Assembly: GCF_023283765.1 (NCBI RefSeq)
Contig: NZ_JAKILG010000029.1
Coordinates: 1 to 58,240 of the forward strand
Length of the DNA stretch: 58,240 nt
Source: Shewanella profunda
Lineage (GTDB): Bacteria; Pseudomonadota; Gammaproteobacteria; Enterobacterales; Shewanellaceae
Direction of reading: 5' to 3'
In this document: positions 28,328 through 37,990 of the stretch, piece by piece
Position numbering within the stretch: position 1 is the first letter of the stretch
Layout: each line of letters starts with the position of its first letter
The notes under the pieces: generated by a model
Seen by the model: only the letters and a program-made list of their open reading frames with translations
What the model was told of the DNA's origin: nothing
The model's database searches: none
Position numbers and translations under genes: made by a program

Positions 28328-29482
28328 TTACACTATAAGTGAGCTTAAGACACCATAGATACAAAAGCTCAAAACTAAAAATAGCACCGGTGGTTTAAAC
28401 AGCCTCAATGCACCAAAACCGAGCAATACCAAGGCCATATCTTGACCTGAAAACACAGCTTGGCTAAAGACAGGTTGATAAAGCGCAGCCGCAAGTAGCC
28501 CAACGACGCAGGCATTGATACCTGCTATTGCACCGGCGATTTTTGGCCTAGCAGCAATGGCATGCCAACTTTTCAACCCCACTAACATCAACAAAAATCC
28601 GGGTAAAAAAATAGCCGCAGTCGCAATACAAGCCCCCATAAGGGGTTTGTCTAACATCATCTCGGCACCAAGAAAGCTGGCAAAGCTAAACATAGGACCG
28701 GGGACCGCCTGTGCGAAGGCGTATCCGGTTAAAAAGCGATCACTGCCAAGCATATCGCCAACGGCGGTTTCAAGCAGCGGCAGAACAACATGACCACCAC
28801 CAAACACAAGGCTACCAACACGATAGAACTCCCCAAAGATCCCGGCCTCTGGCCCCATACTCACCATAAAGAAGCTAGCAATAAGTAAGGCTACAAATAA
28901 CAGCAGCCAGAAGTAATTTAAACGGATGGGCGCAATTGCGTTCTGGTCATTCCCATTCTGAGCGCTCAGTAAACGCACGCCCAAAATAGCAGCAAGTATT
29001 AACACCCCTATTTGTGTCCACATAAAAGGGGCAATCATAATGGCCGCGGCGCTTACCAGCATTAAGATCCGTGCAATTTTACGCTGGCAAAACTGTTTAA
29101 ACATCGCGAGCACAGCGTCGGCTACCACCACAACGGCCATTAATTTAAGCCCGTGGATCATGCCCTGCATAGCGTGATTAGTCAGCCAAGCTGCGGTGGT
29201 TACTGCAAGTAAATACATGAGGATAAAGGAAGGTAATGTAAATCCGACAAAAGCGGCTAACGCGCCAACTAATCCCCCTCTGTGATAACCGATAGCAAAA
29301 CCCACTTGGCTAGAGCCCGGCCCTGGCATAAATTGGCTTAAAGCGACAAAACTGGCATAACGCTTATCATCGAGCCAACCCAGCTCATTAACAAAGGTCT
29401 GGCGAAAATATCCAATATGGGCGGCTGGACCACCAAAGCTCATCAAGCCTAAGGTCAAAAAACGTAAGAAAATCTGCAGCAT
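28328..29482 (-). CDS. chrA: Chromate transporter, CHR family (long form)
   Basis: 384-residue membrane protein made of two homologous halves (about 1-175 and 190-384), each with a GG-rich signature: LMSFGGPAAHIGYFR in the first and VFGGGHVVLPLLE in the second. About ten or more helices. Proteins of this family export chromate, or use a sulfate/chromate antiport; the real substrate here is not certain. It lies 133 bp from the chemoreceptor gene in the same direction. Confidence 0.88.
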   Translation of the reverse strand: MLQIFLRFLTLGLMSFGGPAAHIGYFRQTFVNELGWLDDKRYASFVALSQFMPGPGSSQVGFAIGYHRGGLVGALAAFVGFTLPSFILMYLLAVTTAAWLTNHAMQGMIHGLKLMAVVVVADAVLAMFKQFCQRKIARILMLVSAAAIMIAPFMWTQIGVLILAAILGVRLLSAQNGNDQNAIAPIRLNYFWLLLFVALLIASFFMVSMGPEAGIFGEFYRVGSLVFGGGHVVLPLLETAVGDMLGSDRFLTGYAFAQAVPGPMFSFASFLGAEMMLDKPLMGACIATAAIFLPGFLLMLVGLKSWHAIAARPKIAGAIAGINACVVGLLAAALYQPVFSQAVFSGQDMALVLLGFGALRLFKPPVLFLVLSFCIYGVLSSLIV

Positions 29483-29599
29483 GATATTTGCCCATTTATG
29501 CCTAAAGTGCTGAAGAGTATGCCACTAAAAAGACATCTTGATGAAATACATAAATCATCTGGTCACTCGCTTCACCAGCAACCAAAACCATTTATGCCG

Positions 29600-30769
29600 T
29601 TAATCCTTCACCAACATAGCTAACACTTCGAAGTGATCCGTGTGCGGGAACAGGTCAAATAGTTGCACTTTAGTTAAGTGATAACCTTGAATGTGCTCCA
29701 AATCCTTGGCTAAGGTTTTAGGATTACAGCTGGAATAAAGAATAGCCTTAGGAGCAAACTCGCTTAAGGATTGACACAGCGCGTCTCCAATACCGCGCCG
29801 TGGCGGATTGACGATAATCAAATCTGGCTTATCGGCGGCGCTTTTACCCTTGGCAAAATCGGTTGAGTCGAGCGCCATAAATTGCACATTCTCAAGTCCC
29901 ATCAACTGAGCTGACATTTGTGCACAGCTAATTGCCTCTGCTTCAATTTCAATCCCAGTAAGCGCAATGTCCTTCGTAGCACAGTGCAACCCAAAGCCGC
30001 CCACTCCGCAAAATAGATCCCATAGCGACTTAGGCGCAAATTCAGCGACCCACTCACGGGCAGTTTGATATAACTGCGCAGCTACTTGAGGATTCGTTTG
30101 GAAAAAACTTTTAGGTCGAATAAACAACGGAACATGATTAAATCGCTCTTCGAGACGGGTATTTTCAGTTAAAAAAATCTCTTCATCCCCTTCAAGGATC
30201 GCCATATGAATGGGCTGAATATTCACTGAAACCACTTTAATCTGTGGATATTCGGCCAGTAATGTGGGCAACTCTCTCTCGATACGTTCAATACTATTAT
30301 GTGATCGCAATACAAAACGCAGTAGATACTCGCCACGCACTTGGCTGCGCGTTAACAGAATAAACTTAAGTTCACCCTTGGCTTTATCGACGCGATACGG
30401 AGGGATACCCGCCTGCTGCACAAATTGCGTTAAACGATGTAATAGCATTTGCATATCAGATGGATATAACAAGCAATCACAAAGACTTACCGCCTCACCA
30501 CTCGGGCTAATAATTCCAAGCACAGGAGCGTGAGCAGCGCCTAACACCACCATTTTGGCCTTATTGCGAAAGGCACTCGCATCACCAACAACGGGCGGTT
30601 GAAAAATATCCGCAGGATCTGCAACAAATGGCATGAGTAATTGCTGTAATTCTAGGATTTTAGCCGTCAGCTGTAGCGCCATAGGAACTTGAATATGGCG
30701 ACAGGATTGACATTGGCCTCGATTAAAATAACCACATTGCTTGACGGTATTTACAATAGCAGCACTCAC
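29600..30769 (-). CDS. rlmC: 23S rRNA (uracil-747-C5)-methyltransferase
   Basis: Radical-free SAM-dependent m5U methyltransferase of the RlmCD/TrmA family. 389 residues. N-terminal iron-sulfur cysteines: C12 in QCGYF, then C20 and C23 in QCQSC, with a fourth (DCLLYP, near 97-102). SAM motif [16 protein letters not shown]-type motif [10 protein letters not shown]; catalytic Cys in [13 protein letters not shown]. The short N-terminus without a TRAM domain separates it from RlmD. The name RlmC follows the family match. Confidence 0.9.
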   Translation of the reverse strand: MSAAIVNTVKQCGYFNRGQCQSCRHIQVPMALQLTAKILELQQLLMPFVADPADIFQPPVVGDASAFRNKAKMVVLGAAHAPVLGIISPSGEAVSLCDCLLYPSDMQMLLHRLTQFVQQAGIPPYRVDKAKGELKFILLTRSQVRGEYLLRFVLRSHNSIERIERELPTLLAEYPQIKVVSVNIQPIHMAILEGDEEIFLTENTRLEERFNHVPLFIRPKSFFQTNPQVAAQLYQTAREWVAEFAPKSLWDLFCGVGGFGLHCATKDIALTGIEIEAEAISCAQMSAQLMGLENVQFMALDSTDFAKGKSAADKPDLIIVNPPRRGIGDALCQSLSEFAPKAILYSSCNPKTLAKDLEHIQGYHLTKVQLFDLFPHTDHFEVLAMLVKD

Positions 30770-30791
30770 GACAGTTCCTAGATTTCAATAA

Positions 30792-30817
30792 AAAAAACGC
30801 CACACTGTAGCGTTTTT
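30792..30817 (-). terminator. Terminator after the GlpD-like gene
   Basis: AAAAACGC (30793-30800) pairs with GCGTTTTT (30810-30817), with a T-run on the minus strand. Confidence 0.8.
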
Positions 30818-30846
30818 GCAGGTAAAAATCACCCTAAGCCGCACGA

Positions 30847-32022
30847 TTAGCTCAAGGTGAGTGAGTCTACATCGGCGATAGGTTTACGTTTACCTATGGC
30901 TAGCTCAACCCATTCAAGTACTTCTACAGAGGTACTTCGAAAAGTCGTTAATTTACCGCCATATAAACTTAAGATGCGCGGATGGGATCTTGATGTTTGC
31001 ATCAAGGTATCCCGCGGACGCTCAAAGGCTTGACTACTTTGTTTGGGTAAGACTCTTACCCCACAAAAAGTACTGATGATCTTCGCTTTAAGTTCATCCA
31101 TTTCAGGTGCAAGTGGAAAATAATGCCTATAGATACCGAGGAGATAATTCAATTCAGACTCAGTCACCTCTGGTGGTTCATCTAATGAACTAAGCTGGGT
31201 TTCAGTCGTGCCAACCAAGGTCTTTCCATACCAAGGCATCACAAAAATGACCCGTTTATCGAAACAAGACTCAAGGTATAAAATGCCATCGGGAGCGGGA
31301 ATATCGAGTAACAAATGAGATCCCTGCACCCAGTCCAGCTCAACGCCCGCTAAAGGAGGCGAAACTTTACCCAAAATATCATTAACCCAAGGGCCGGCAG
31401 TATTGATCACTAAACTCGCCTGCACTTGCTGAATATCTCCCCTATGACGAAAACTCAACTTACAACATTGAACTTGATGCTCGAGCCCTAAAAACTCGGC
31501 TTCTGCATATACCTCAGCACCCAGAGTTTGAGCACTGCGCGCTACAGCTTGGGTCAACAACTTATCATCGGTCTGCGCATCCCAATACTGGAACACCGCT
31601 TTTAATCCCGAAAGTTTTAACCCCTTAAAACGGTGCCAATGCACGGCGGGAATGGATTTAAATTGCCCCAAGGCATCAAACTCACTCAAGAGCGCATACA
31701 AACTAAGGCCAGCCCGTATAGTCAAAGGGCTTCGTTGGCTGTCTTCATAGACAGGAATGTAAAAAGGTATCGCTTTGACGAGTGTGGGCGCAAGCTTGAG
31801 TAGATTACGCCGCTCAAGCAAAGACTTACGAACTAAGTTAATTTGTCCTGTTTCTAAATAGCGCAGACCACCGTGGATAAGCTTGCTGGAATTAGCCGAA
31901 GTTTGCCCACCAATTTCAGCCTTTTCAATTAAGAGCGTCGAATAGCCTGCCGCTGCCGCATATTGAGCAATGCCTACGCCACTAATCCCGCCACCAATAA
32001 TGGCTATATCAAAAGAAGTCAT
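30847..32022 (-). CDS. GlpD-like FAD-dependent glycerol-3-phosphate dehydrogenase, short form
   Basis: 391 residues. FAD Rossmann motif IIGGGISGVGIAQYAAAAG near 8-26, then SSKLIHGGLRYLE (about 46-58), typical of GlpD/GlpA. Substrate-side segments VINTAGPWVND, MPWYGKTLVGTTE and CGVRVLP match. The protein stops at LSLYGGKLTTFRSTS..., lacking the roughly 110-residue C-terminal domain of GlpD (about 500 residues). It may be a functional single-domain paralogue or use another substrate. No glp genes lie nearby. Confidence 0.8.
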   Translation of the reverse strand: MTSFDIAIIGGGISGVGIAQYAAAAGYSTLLIEKAEIGGQTSANSSKLIHGGLRYLETGQINLVRKSLLERRNLLKLAPTLVKAIPFYIPVYEDSQRSPLTIRAGLSLYALLSEFDALGQFKSIPAVHWHRFKGLKLSGLKAVFQYWDAQTDDKLLTQAVARSAQTLGAEVYAEAEFLGLEHQVQCCKLSFRHRGDIQQVQASLVINTAGPWVNDILGKVSPPLAGVELDWVQGSHLLLDIPAPDGILYLESCFDKRVIFVMPWYGKTLVGTTETQLSSLDEPPEVTESELNYLLGIYRHYFPLAPEMDELKAKIISTFCGVRVLPKQSSQAFERPRDTLMQTSRSHPRILSLYGGKLTTFRSTSVEVLEWVELAIGKRKPIADVDSLTLS

Positions 32023-32137
32023 AAATATCCCCTAGATAATACTGCCATAACCAACGCATCCATACGCTACACCTTTAATGACGCTTGACCTCTATTACGC
32101 TTAAATATGTCAATAGGTTAAATTGGGATCAAATATC

Positions 32138-32647
32138 TTAGTCAATACTGGCATGTAATTGTTTAAGCGCCTTATCGCAAAGCTGCTTCAACGCTTTGAG
32201 TTCACTCAACTCTCCCCCCACTTTACAGCGCATTAAATGGGGAATGCCACTCGCTTGGGATTTAAGCGCTACCCCTTCTGGCGTTAAATCCAACACTCGC
32301 ACCCGTTCATCTAACTCACTGCGACCTCGACGCACTAATCCTTTAGATTCTAGCCGTTTAAGCAAAGGAGTTAAGGTGCCAGAATCAAGAAAAAGTTTAT
32401 CCCCTAAGGTTTTAACGCTAATCCCCTGTTCTTCCCACAGCACTAACATCACTAAATACTGAGGATAGGTTAAATCCAACTTATCCAATAAAGGGCGATA
32501 AGCTCGTACCATCGCATTAGCTGCACTATAAAGTGAGAAACACACTTGATGTTCTAGACATAAGGCATTGTCTGTATTTGTATTTTCATCCATATCAGCT
32601 GAATGAGTTTGGGGTTGAGATTCAAGTGTTGGCATAGGGAGACTCAT
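32138..32647 (-). CDS. ohrR: Organic hydroperoxide-responsive repressor, MarR family
   Basis: Represses ohr and probably itself; peroxide oxidation of the reactive cysteine releases DNA. With the ATG at 32647 it has 169 residues, and the sensing Cys is C36 in EHQVCFSLYSA, as in Bacillus OhrR (NQLCFLLYA), with an extra C30. The winged helix follows (VKTLGDKLFLDSGTLTPLLK, RLESKGLVRRGRSELDERV). An upstream GTG at 32668 lies inside the operator palindrome, so I reject it. Later ATGs at 32635 and 32590 are possible starts. Confidence 0.9.
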   Translation of the reverse strand: MSLPMPTLESQPQTHSADMDENTNTDNALCLEHQVCFSLYSAANAMVRAYRPLLDKLDLTYPQYLVMLVLWEEQGISVKTLGDKLFLDSGTLTPLLKRLESKGLVRRGRSELDERVRVLDLTPEGVALKSQASGIPHLMRCKVGGELSELKALKQLCDKALKQLHASID

Positions 32648-32656
32648 AAATTTAAA

Positions 32657-32674
32657 TATATTGTGCACAATATA
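32657..32674. promoter_or_regulatory. 18-bp perfect palindrome, probable OhrR operator
   Basis: TATATTGTG and CACAATATA are exact complements, just upstream of ohrR and about 100 bp from ohr. AT-rich palindromes with a TTGT core suit OhrR/MarR dimers. A shared operator for the divergent pair is inferred. Confidence 0.75.
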
Positions 32675-32772
32675 CTTGCATTCGTGCCAAAGATCGAACT
32701 ATAGTTTACCACAATTGAATTGCTCACAACTTAAATCGCTTTACTCAATCCTAAACTTGAAAGGTCAATACC

Positions 32773-33198
32773 ATGAAAACACTTTATGAAACACGCGCCA
32801 CGGCAAAAGCAGGTCGTCAAGGTCAAGTCAGTACTGATGATGGCTTACTCGATGTCGCCCTTACTTATCCTAAGTCGATGGGAGGCAGTGGACTTGCCAC
32901 CAATCCTGAGCAACTCTTTGCAGCAGGTTACGCAGCCTGTTTCTCTAACGCCGTTTTACACGTTGCCAAACTCGGTAAAATCGACATTACACAAGCCCCC
33001 GTCAGTGCTGTCGTAGGCATTGGCGCTAATGAAACGGGTGGTTTTGCCCTTACGGTTGCATTAGAGGTCAGCTTAGATTTACCACAAGCTGAAGCCGAAG
33101 CTTTAGTCCGTCAGGCTCATCAAGTATGCCCTTACTCTAACGCCACTCGAAATAATATTGATGTGAAACTCAGCGTAAACGGCACTGTATTAAGCTAA
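32773..33198 (+). CDS. ohr: Organic hydroperoxide resistance protein (peroxidase)
   Basis: Reduces organic and fatty-acid hydroperoxides using two catalytic cysteines and lipoyl donors. 141 residues, family length. C56 in AAGYAACFSNA and C119 in HQVCPYSNATRNN are the peroxidatic and resolving cysteines; R15 in the GRQGQV loop helps activate them. Divergent from ohrR across a shared palindrome, with its own terminator. Confidence 0.96.
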   Translation: MKTLYETRATAKAGRQGQVSTDDGLLDVALTYPKSMGGSGLATNPEQLFAAGYAACFSNAVLHVAKLGKIDITQAPVSAVVGIGANETGGFALTVALEVSLDLPQAEAEALVRQAHQVCPYSNATRNNIDVKLSVNGTVLS

Positions 33199-33220
33199 AT
33201 GACCTGTGTAACACCATCCA

Positions 33221-33247
33221 TAAAGCACCTTTTGGGTGCTTTATCTT
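33221..33247 (+). terminator. Terminator after ohr
   Basis: TAAAGCACC pairs with GGTGCTTTA (33235-33243), followed by a T-rich tract. Confidence 0.85.
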
Positions 33248-33426
33248 TTATCCAGTGCCATCAAATAACTGCTAAAAAAAGACCTGTCAGAGTTCCCAAA
33301 AAATGGCTAATCGCGAGTTGATTAACACTTCTTATTATCCAATTTAATCAAATGAATGGAATTAAGTAGAGTAAGTGCTAATTTAACCGTTTGATGATCC
33401 ACTAACCCACATTTGTGGGAGGCGCT

Positions 33427-34851
33427 ATGACAAAATACCTTTCAAGATTCTCTTTTCTATGCTCCCTCATGTTTGCGCTACTCTTTATCAGTCCAAGTTG
33501 GGCCAACACAGAGACGCCAAACACAACGGATAACACTTGGCATTATGTGAATGAGCAAGGCGAGCTTAAAATAAAGCTCTATTTTTTCTGGTCAAAAACC
33601 TGCCCACACTGCGCCGAGGCCCATCCCTTTATTGACTCATTGCCACAAAAGTATCCTTGGATAGAACTTGAGTCCCATATGATATCCGCAAAAGGCGTGC
33701 AAGATATTTGGCAAAATATCGCTTCAAAAACAGCGACTGAAGCGCGTTCAGTTCCCTATATGGCAAACTGTGAAAAAGCCATCGTAGGTTATTCCAGTGA
33801 AGCTGTTACTGGAGAGTTTCTCGTTAATCGTTTGAAAAATTGCTATTTATCACTGGGCGGCACACTTAGTGAGGCGGATATGCCCACTAAAGGGGTTGCG
33901 AATATATCTGCAAATACAGAAAGTAATGAGCCACTTTTTGGCACCTGTGGCAGCGATACTGGAAATGGTACTTGTGATGCAACTAGCTTAAGCGAGCCAG
34001 AGGTTCAACCCGTCGAATTACCGCTAGTTGGCGTCGTCACCCCAGAAACCATGTCTCTGCCCCTACTCACCTTAGTACTTGCAGGCGTCGATGCCTTTAA
34101 TCCCTGCGCCTTCTTTGTATTGCTGTTTTTGTTGTCAATCATGGTAAATGCAAAGAGCCGCGGACGTATGTTATTAGTGGGCGGCATCTTTGTATTCTTC
34201 TCAGGTTTTATCTATTTCCTGTTTATGACCGCATGGCTAAATATCTTTAAATTACTCGGTGCTGGCAGTGACGGTGGCATGATCATCCTCGCGGCGGGTT
34301 GTTTAGCGTTAATCGCGGGGGTCATTAACGTGAAGGATTACTTTTTCACGAAGGGAGACGTGACCCTATCTATGTCGGCAGAGAATCGTACTAGCCTGAT
34401 AAAACGTATGGGGAAACTCTCTAATTCGAGCAGCTTGGGCGCATTGATTTTAGGCTCGACTGTACTGGCAATTCTGGCTAATACCTATGAACTGTTATGC
34501 ACCGCAGGTTTCCCAATGATCTATACCAGCGTGCTATCTATGCATAACTTGCCGGATTTCGAGCGTTATATGTATTTGGTTTTATACAATATTGTCTATG
34601 TGATCCCACTGGCAATTATTGTTATCGTATTCAGTGCAACCTTAGGTAAACGTAAGCTGACGGAAAAAGAAGGCCAAGCCTTGAAATTAATGTCAGGGAT
34701 TATGATGTTTGGTATGGGTGTAGCCCTCGTTATAGACCCAACATCACTACAAAATGTTGGTCTCGCACTAGGATTAATTTTAGGTTCGCTAGGGGTAACG
34801 GCTATTATTGTACTTAGCAGAAAATTCCTAGCCGCTAAGAAGACGAGCTAA
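33427..34851 (+). CDS. Thioredoxin-fold and DsbD/CcdA-like membrane fusion protein
   Basis: 474 residues. Signal peptide about 1-26. A periplasmic thioredoxin-like domain (about 35-150) has a C59-P-H-C62 active site in SKTCPHCAEAHPF. A Cys-containing linker (TCGSDTGNGTCD, near 176-187) follows. The membrane part, with about six to eight helices, carries N225-P-C227 (DAFNPCAFFVLLF) and C358 (YELLCTAGFP), the pair of intramembrane cysteines that DsbD/CcdA use to relay electrons. It thus looks like an electron-transfer thiol relay from cytosol to periplasm in one chain, with the Trx domain at the opposite end from DsbD. GGGAGG lies just before the ATG at 33427. Role in cytochrome maturation or peroxide stress is inference. 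Confidence 0.8.
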   Translation: MTKYLSRFSFLCSLMFALLFISPSWANTETPNTTDNTWHYVNEQGELKIKLYFFWSKTCPHCAEAHPFIDSLPQKYPWIELESHMISAKGVQDIWQNIASKTATEARSVPYMANCEKAIVGYSSEAVTGEFLVNRLKNCYLSLGGTLSEADMPTKGVANISANTESNEPLFGTCGSDTGNGTCDATSLSEPEVQPVELPLVGVVTPETMSLPLLTLVLAGVDAFNPCAFFVLLFLLSIMVNAKSRGRMLLVGGIFVFFSGFIYFLFMTAWLNIFKLLGAGSDGGMIILAAGCLALIAGVINVKDYFFTKGDVTLSMSAENRTSLIKRMGKLSNSSSLGALILGSTVLAILANTYELLCTAGFPMIYTSVLSMHNLPDFERYMYLVLYNIVYVIPLAIIVIVFSATLGKRKLTEKEGQALKLMSGIMMFGMGVALVIDPTSLQNVGLALGLILGSLGVTAIIVLSRKFLAAKKTS

Positions 34852-34935
34852 CCAAAGTGCAAAACTGGGCAAATTCAACTAAAGTAAATCCTGAGTTTGC
34901 CGATAGACAGGGCTAGCTTATAACCGAGGTTAATT

Positions 34936-35121
34936 ATGTCAATTTCACTAAATACTCAAGCAATCACACCTAATCTAGAAAATGGTGCTATTGGGGTTAA
35001 AGTCGCTCAATTAGCCAAAGAGCAGCAAAAGGTTGAAGGCCAGATTGCGGTAGATTTAATTCAAGCTGCTACACCACAACCTGTAGGTAATACTGGCCGC
35101 AATATCAACACTACAGCATAA
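34936..35121 (+). CDS. Small putative motility protein, YjfB-like
   Basis: 61 residues, cytosolic, Gln/Ala-rich. The central helix (VAQLAKEQQKVEGQIAVDLI) followed by QAATPQPVGNTGRNINTTA resembles the YjfB-like putative motility family, from memory; function unknown there as well. GAGG precedes the ATG by 8 bp and a strong terminator follows, which supports a real gene. Confidence 0.6.
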   Translation: MSISLNTQAITPNLENGAIGVKVAQLAKEQQKVEGQIAVDLIQAATPQPVGNTGRNINTTA

Positions 35122-35142
35122 GCCTTAGTGTCTTAGGATAAT

Positions 35143-35173
35143 AAAAAGCGCCTCATTATCAGGCGCTTTTTTT
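35143..35173. terminator. Bidirectional terminator after the small motility-type gene
   Basis: AAAAAGCGCCT and AGGCGCTTTTT with a 7-nt loop, between convergent genes. Confidence 0.9.
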
Positions 35174-35190
35174 ATAGCAAAAATAACGAC

Positions 35191-36927
35191 TTACTTTTTA
35201 TCACTGGCCTTAGAATTAACAACAGAACCCAAAACAATTCCCTGCTTGTTCACATCGAAACTCATTTGAACACGCATGTTGTAATCTTTTAGCATTTGCA
35301 CTTCTTCTGGAATGGGTTCACCGCTCATTTCTAACAGAGTAAGTATAGGAGTAAACATCTTGCCATAGTCAGCAGACAGGCTATACATGCCATTGGCCGA
35401 TAGTTTTTCACTCGCCAACTTGTCTGCAAGCGCCAAGCCTTTATCACCGCTATAAACCACTAAATGCTGACCTTTGATGGCAAGCATTGGCTTAATGCCT
35501 AATTCAGGCGGCAACATCAGCAATGGCGATAAATCTGTGGCATCACCGTTTTCTGCAAGCTGTACTTCGGCCAGCATAGGCGCAAATGGCTTGACCATAT
35601 TGAATAGCATCGCTGGATTATCGGCACTTAAGCTCACTAAGGCATCTAAACTTTCTAACTGAGGTTCGGACTCTTGGGTACCCATTTTATAATCGAGTAA
35701 TGAAATGCTCATGCCTTTCACGCCATTTGCCATACCGGTGAACATACCTAGCATAGCTGGACTTTGCTGGCTCAGTTCAGTTTGAAGCTCAGCCAATGGT
35801 GCGCAGGTTAATTGTGGTTTTTGCAAGTCATCCCAAATGGCTGTCAATGACGGTGTGACTTCGTTAACATCAAAACCGAGCCCCATCGAAAAGATAGTAC
35901 TATCGATATTAGCTAAGTGAGCAGGGATAAAACCACGCATTTTTTGCAGTGCTGTAAGGATAGGCTGGTTTTTAGTTTCCACCACAAAGGAAGCTGCCAT
36001 ATGGCTTTCTTTCTCTGTCACGGAGAACGCAGTCAATCCCGCTACTGTACGCGGCCAATTGGCTGCAATCGCGCTTAATTCAGCACGACACTCAGGCGTT
36101 CTGATCTCTGCTAATGGATCTTCACCGCTGTTTTCAGCGGCAAATAACTTAGTTAGCTGCTTAGAGAGCATATTGCTATCGGGTGACGTTAAGGCTTTTA
36201 CAATTTCCACATGGTTGATAAAGCTAATGCTATCTTCCATAAAACCGTGGGTTTTAATGATCTCTTGCAACATACCTGATGCTGCCAAAGATTGTGGTGC
36301 CTTCTTCAATCCTAAAGCCATTTCTAATAATTCAGGTTCGGTCACTGAAGTACTAAAAGTCACGGTAAGAATGCCATCTTTATGGGCAAATAGCAGATCT
36401 GCTTTTTCAGATGAGCTGTCATCGGATAATGCATAGGCACGGTAATCAACACCGCCAACTTGACGTATTTCGTGGGCAACACCACTGTCTTTTTCGGCTT
36501 TATCTAAAACAGCCCAAAATGCCGCGACTTGATCCACATCGATTTTAAGTACAGGTAAGGCACCTAAAGTATAGAAGTATGGCTTAATTTCATCGGGAAA
36601 ACCGAAGGTTTTAAGCAGTAAGGCAGGATCTTTAATCCCATCCATATACTGCTGATAAATACTCACAAAGAACTTGCCCATAGGGCTGTCTAATTCACCT
36701 AATTCAGCGAAAACATCCGTTGGATATTGCTGATAATTTCCAGAAATCGAGTGTAAATATGCTTTTAACGGGAATGGCTTTAATTGACCTGAAAACACTG
36801 GTGTGTCGGCAGGCACATAATCGAGCAGAGGATTTGCGGAGACACTTGAGCTTGTTCCATGCTGAGTGTACCAATACGCGCCTGCACCCGCCGCTATTAT
36901 CGCCGCAGCTATCACAATCTTTTTCAT
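35191..36927 (-). CDS. Exported protein of unknown function (578 aa)
   Basis: The N-terminus (MKKIVIAAAIIAAGAGAYWY) is a signal or membrane anchor. The rest is soluble and acidic, presumably periplasmic, with no motif I can name. It has a DUF3352-like look: LLDYVPADTPVFSGQLKPFP at the start, and repeated segments of the type ...LVSLSADNPAMLFNM.. and GMYSLSADYGKMF. Members of such families are often conserved only within Shewanella and relatives. Single gene, with its own ribosome binding site (GGAG). Confidence 0.7.
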   Translation of the reverse strand: MKKIVIAAAIIAAGAGAYWYTQHGTSSSVSANPLLDYVPADTPVFSGQLKPFPLKAYLHSISGNYQQYPTDVFAELGELDSPMGKFFVSIYQQYMDGIKDPALLLKTFGFPDEIKPYFYTLGALPVLKIDVDQVAAFWAVLDKAEKDSGVAHEIRQVGGVDYRAYALSDDSSSEKADLLFAHKDGILTVTFSTSVTEPELLEMALGLKKAPQSLAASGMLQEIIKTHGFMEDSISFINHVEIVKALTSPDSNMLSKQLTKLFAAENSGEDPLAEIRTPECRAELSAIAANWPRTVAGLTAFSVTEKESHMAASFVVETKNQPILTALQKMRGFIPAHLANIDSTIFSMGLGFDVNEVTPSLTAIWDDLQKPQLTCAPLAELQTELSQQSPAMLGMFTGMANGVKGMSISLLDYKMGTQESEPQLESLDALVSLSADNPAMLFNMVKPFAPMLAEVQLAENGDATDLSPLLMLPPELGIKPMLAIKGQHLVVYSGDKGLALADKLASEKLSANGMYSLSADYGKMFTPILTLLEMSGEPIPEEVQMLKDYNMRVQMSFDVNKQGIVLGSVVNSKASDKK

Positions 36928-37198
36928 CTAAAAACTCCATTTAAGTACATTTAATTTTGTAAATAATACCTAGGCACTGACCTTTGGTATTTAAAAATAC
37001 ATTCACTTTTACATAAGTTCGATAAAGACAATGTAAAACGAAAAATCAATTCTCCCTCACTGAGCCACAATAAATATTGCACTCCAACAAGACGCAAAAT
37101 TTGCCCGATAATTTAGCATTAATCAGGGCTATAAGCTAACAGCTAAGATTAGGTCAACAAAAAACCACAGAAAATACCTTAGCCAAATCGGTTGTAAC

Positions 37199-37990
37199 TT
37201 ATTCCACACCATGCACTTTATTAAGGGTCACTTCTCCTAACTGACGCATTTGTTTACGTATCCAATCGGAACGCTGTTCAACATAGGAAGAGGGAGGAGA
37301 AACCTTATAACGCCATGGATTAGGCAAAACAGCCGCGAGCAAAGATGCCTCATAACGGGTCAATTTGGCGGCAGACTTACCAAAATAATGCTTAGATGCG
37401 GCCTCGGCACCATAAATTCCTGGGCCAAATTCGACGATATTTAAATACACCTCAAGAATGCGCGATTTATCCCAAATAAGCTCCATTAGTAGGGTAAACC
37501 AAGCTTCAATTCCCTTACGCAAAAAGCTACGGCTTGGCCACATAAACAGATTCTTAGCCGCTTGTTGACTAAGCGTACTTGCGCCGCGCACCTTGCTCCC
37601 CTTCTGGTTATATTCGAGCGCAGAACTGATTGCCGCCAAGTCAAAACCGGTATGATCAGCAAATTTTTGATCTTCTGCTGCAATCACTGCCAACTGCAGT
37701 TCTGGGGAAATTTGTTCAATATCACGCCATTGGTGACGAACCTCGGTAATAGTGGCAGGAGGAAACAAAGCACGCTCTATCCGCCAACTCCACATAGGTG
37801 GATCGACGAAGCGCAAAAAGATTACGATAAGAATCGAGCTTAACCACAGCCAAAATACAATTTTAAATAACCAAGAAATTAAACGCTTAAAACCACGCTT
37901 ACTCGATTTGGGTGAAAGATGATTCGTTCTACCGATTGAGGGATGATTGACATGATCCCGCATCGCATACAAAGGAGCGGTCATTTGCAT
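37199..37990 (-). CDS. mtgA: Monofunctional biosynthetic peptidoglycan glycosyltransferase
   Basis: Polymerises lipid II into glycan strands. 263 residues with a membrane anchor near 40-64. GT51 motifs: [12 protein letters not shown] (catalytic Glu), then [27 protein letters not shown] and [15 protein letters not shown]. There is no transpeptidase domain. The N-terminal extension (about 30 residues) may be over-long; an internal ATG (MRDHVN) is possible. Confidence 0.93.
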   Translation of the reverse strand: MQMTAPLYAMRDHVNHPSIGRTNHLSPKSSKRGFKRLISWLFKIVFWLWLSSILIVIFLRFVDPPMWSWRIERALFPPATITEVRHQWRDIEQISPELQLAVIAAEDQKFADHTGFDLAAISSALEYNQKGSKVRGASTLSQQAAKNLFMWPSRSFLRKGIEAWFTLLMELIWDKSRILEVYLNIVEFGPGIYGAEAASKHYFGKSAAKLTRYEASLLAAVLPNPWRYKVSPPSSYVEQRSDWIRKQMRQLGEVTLNKVHGVE

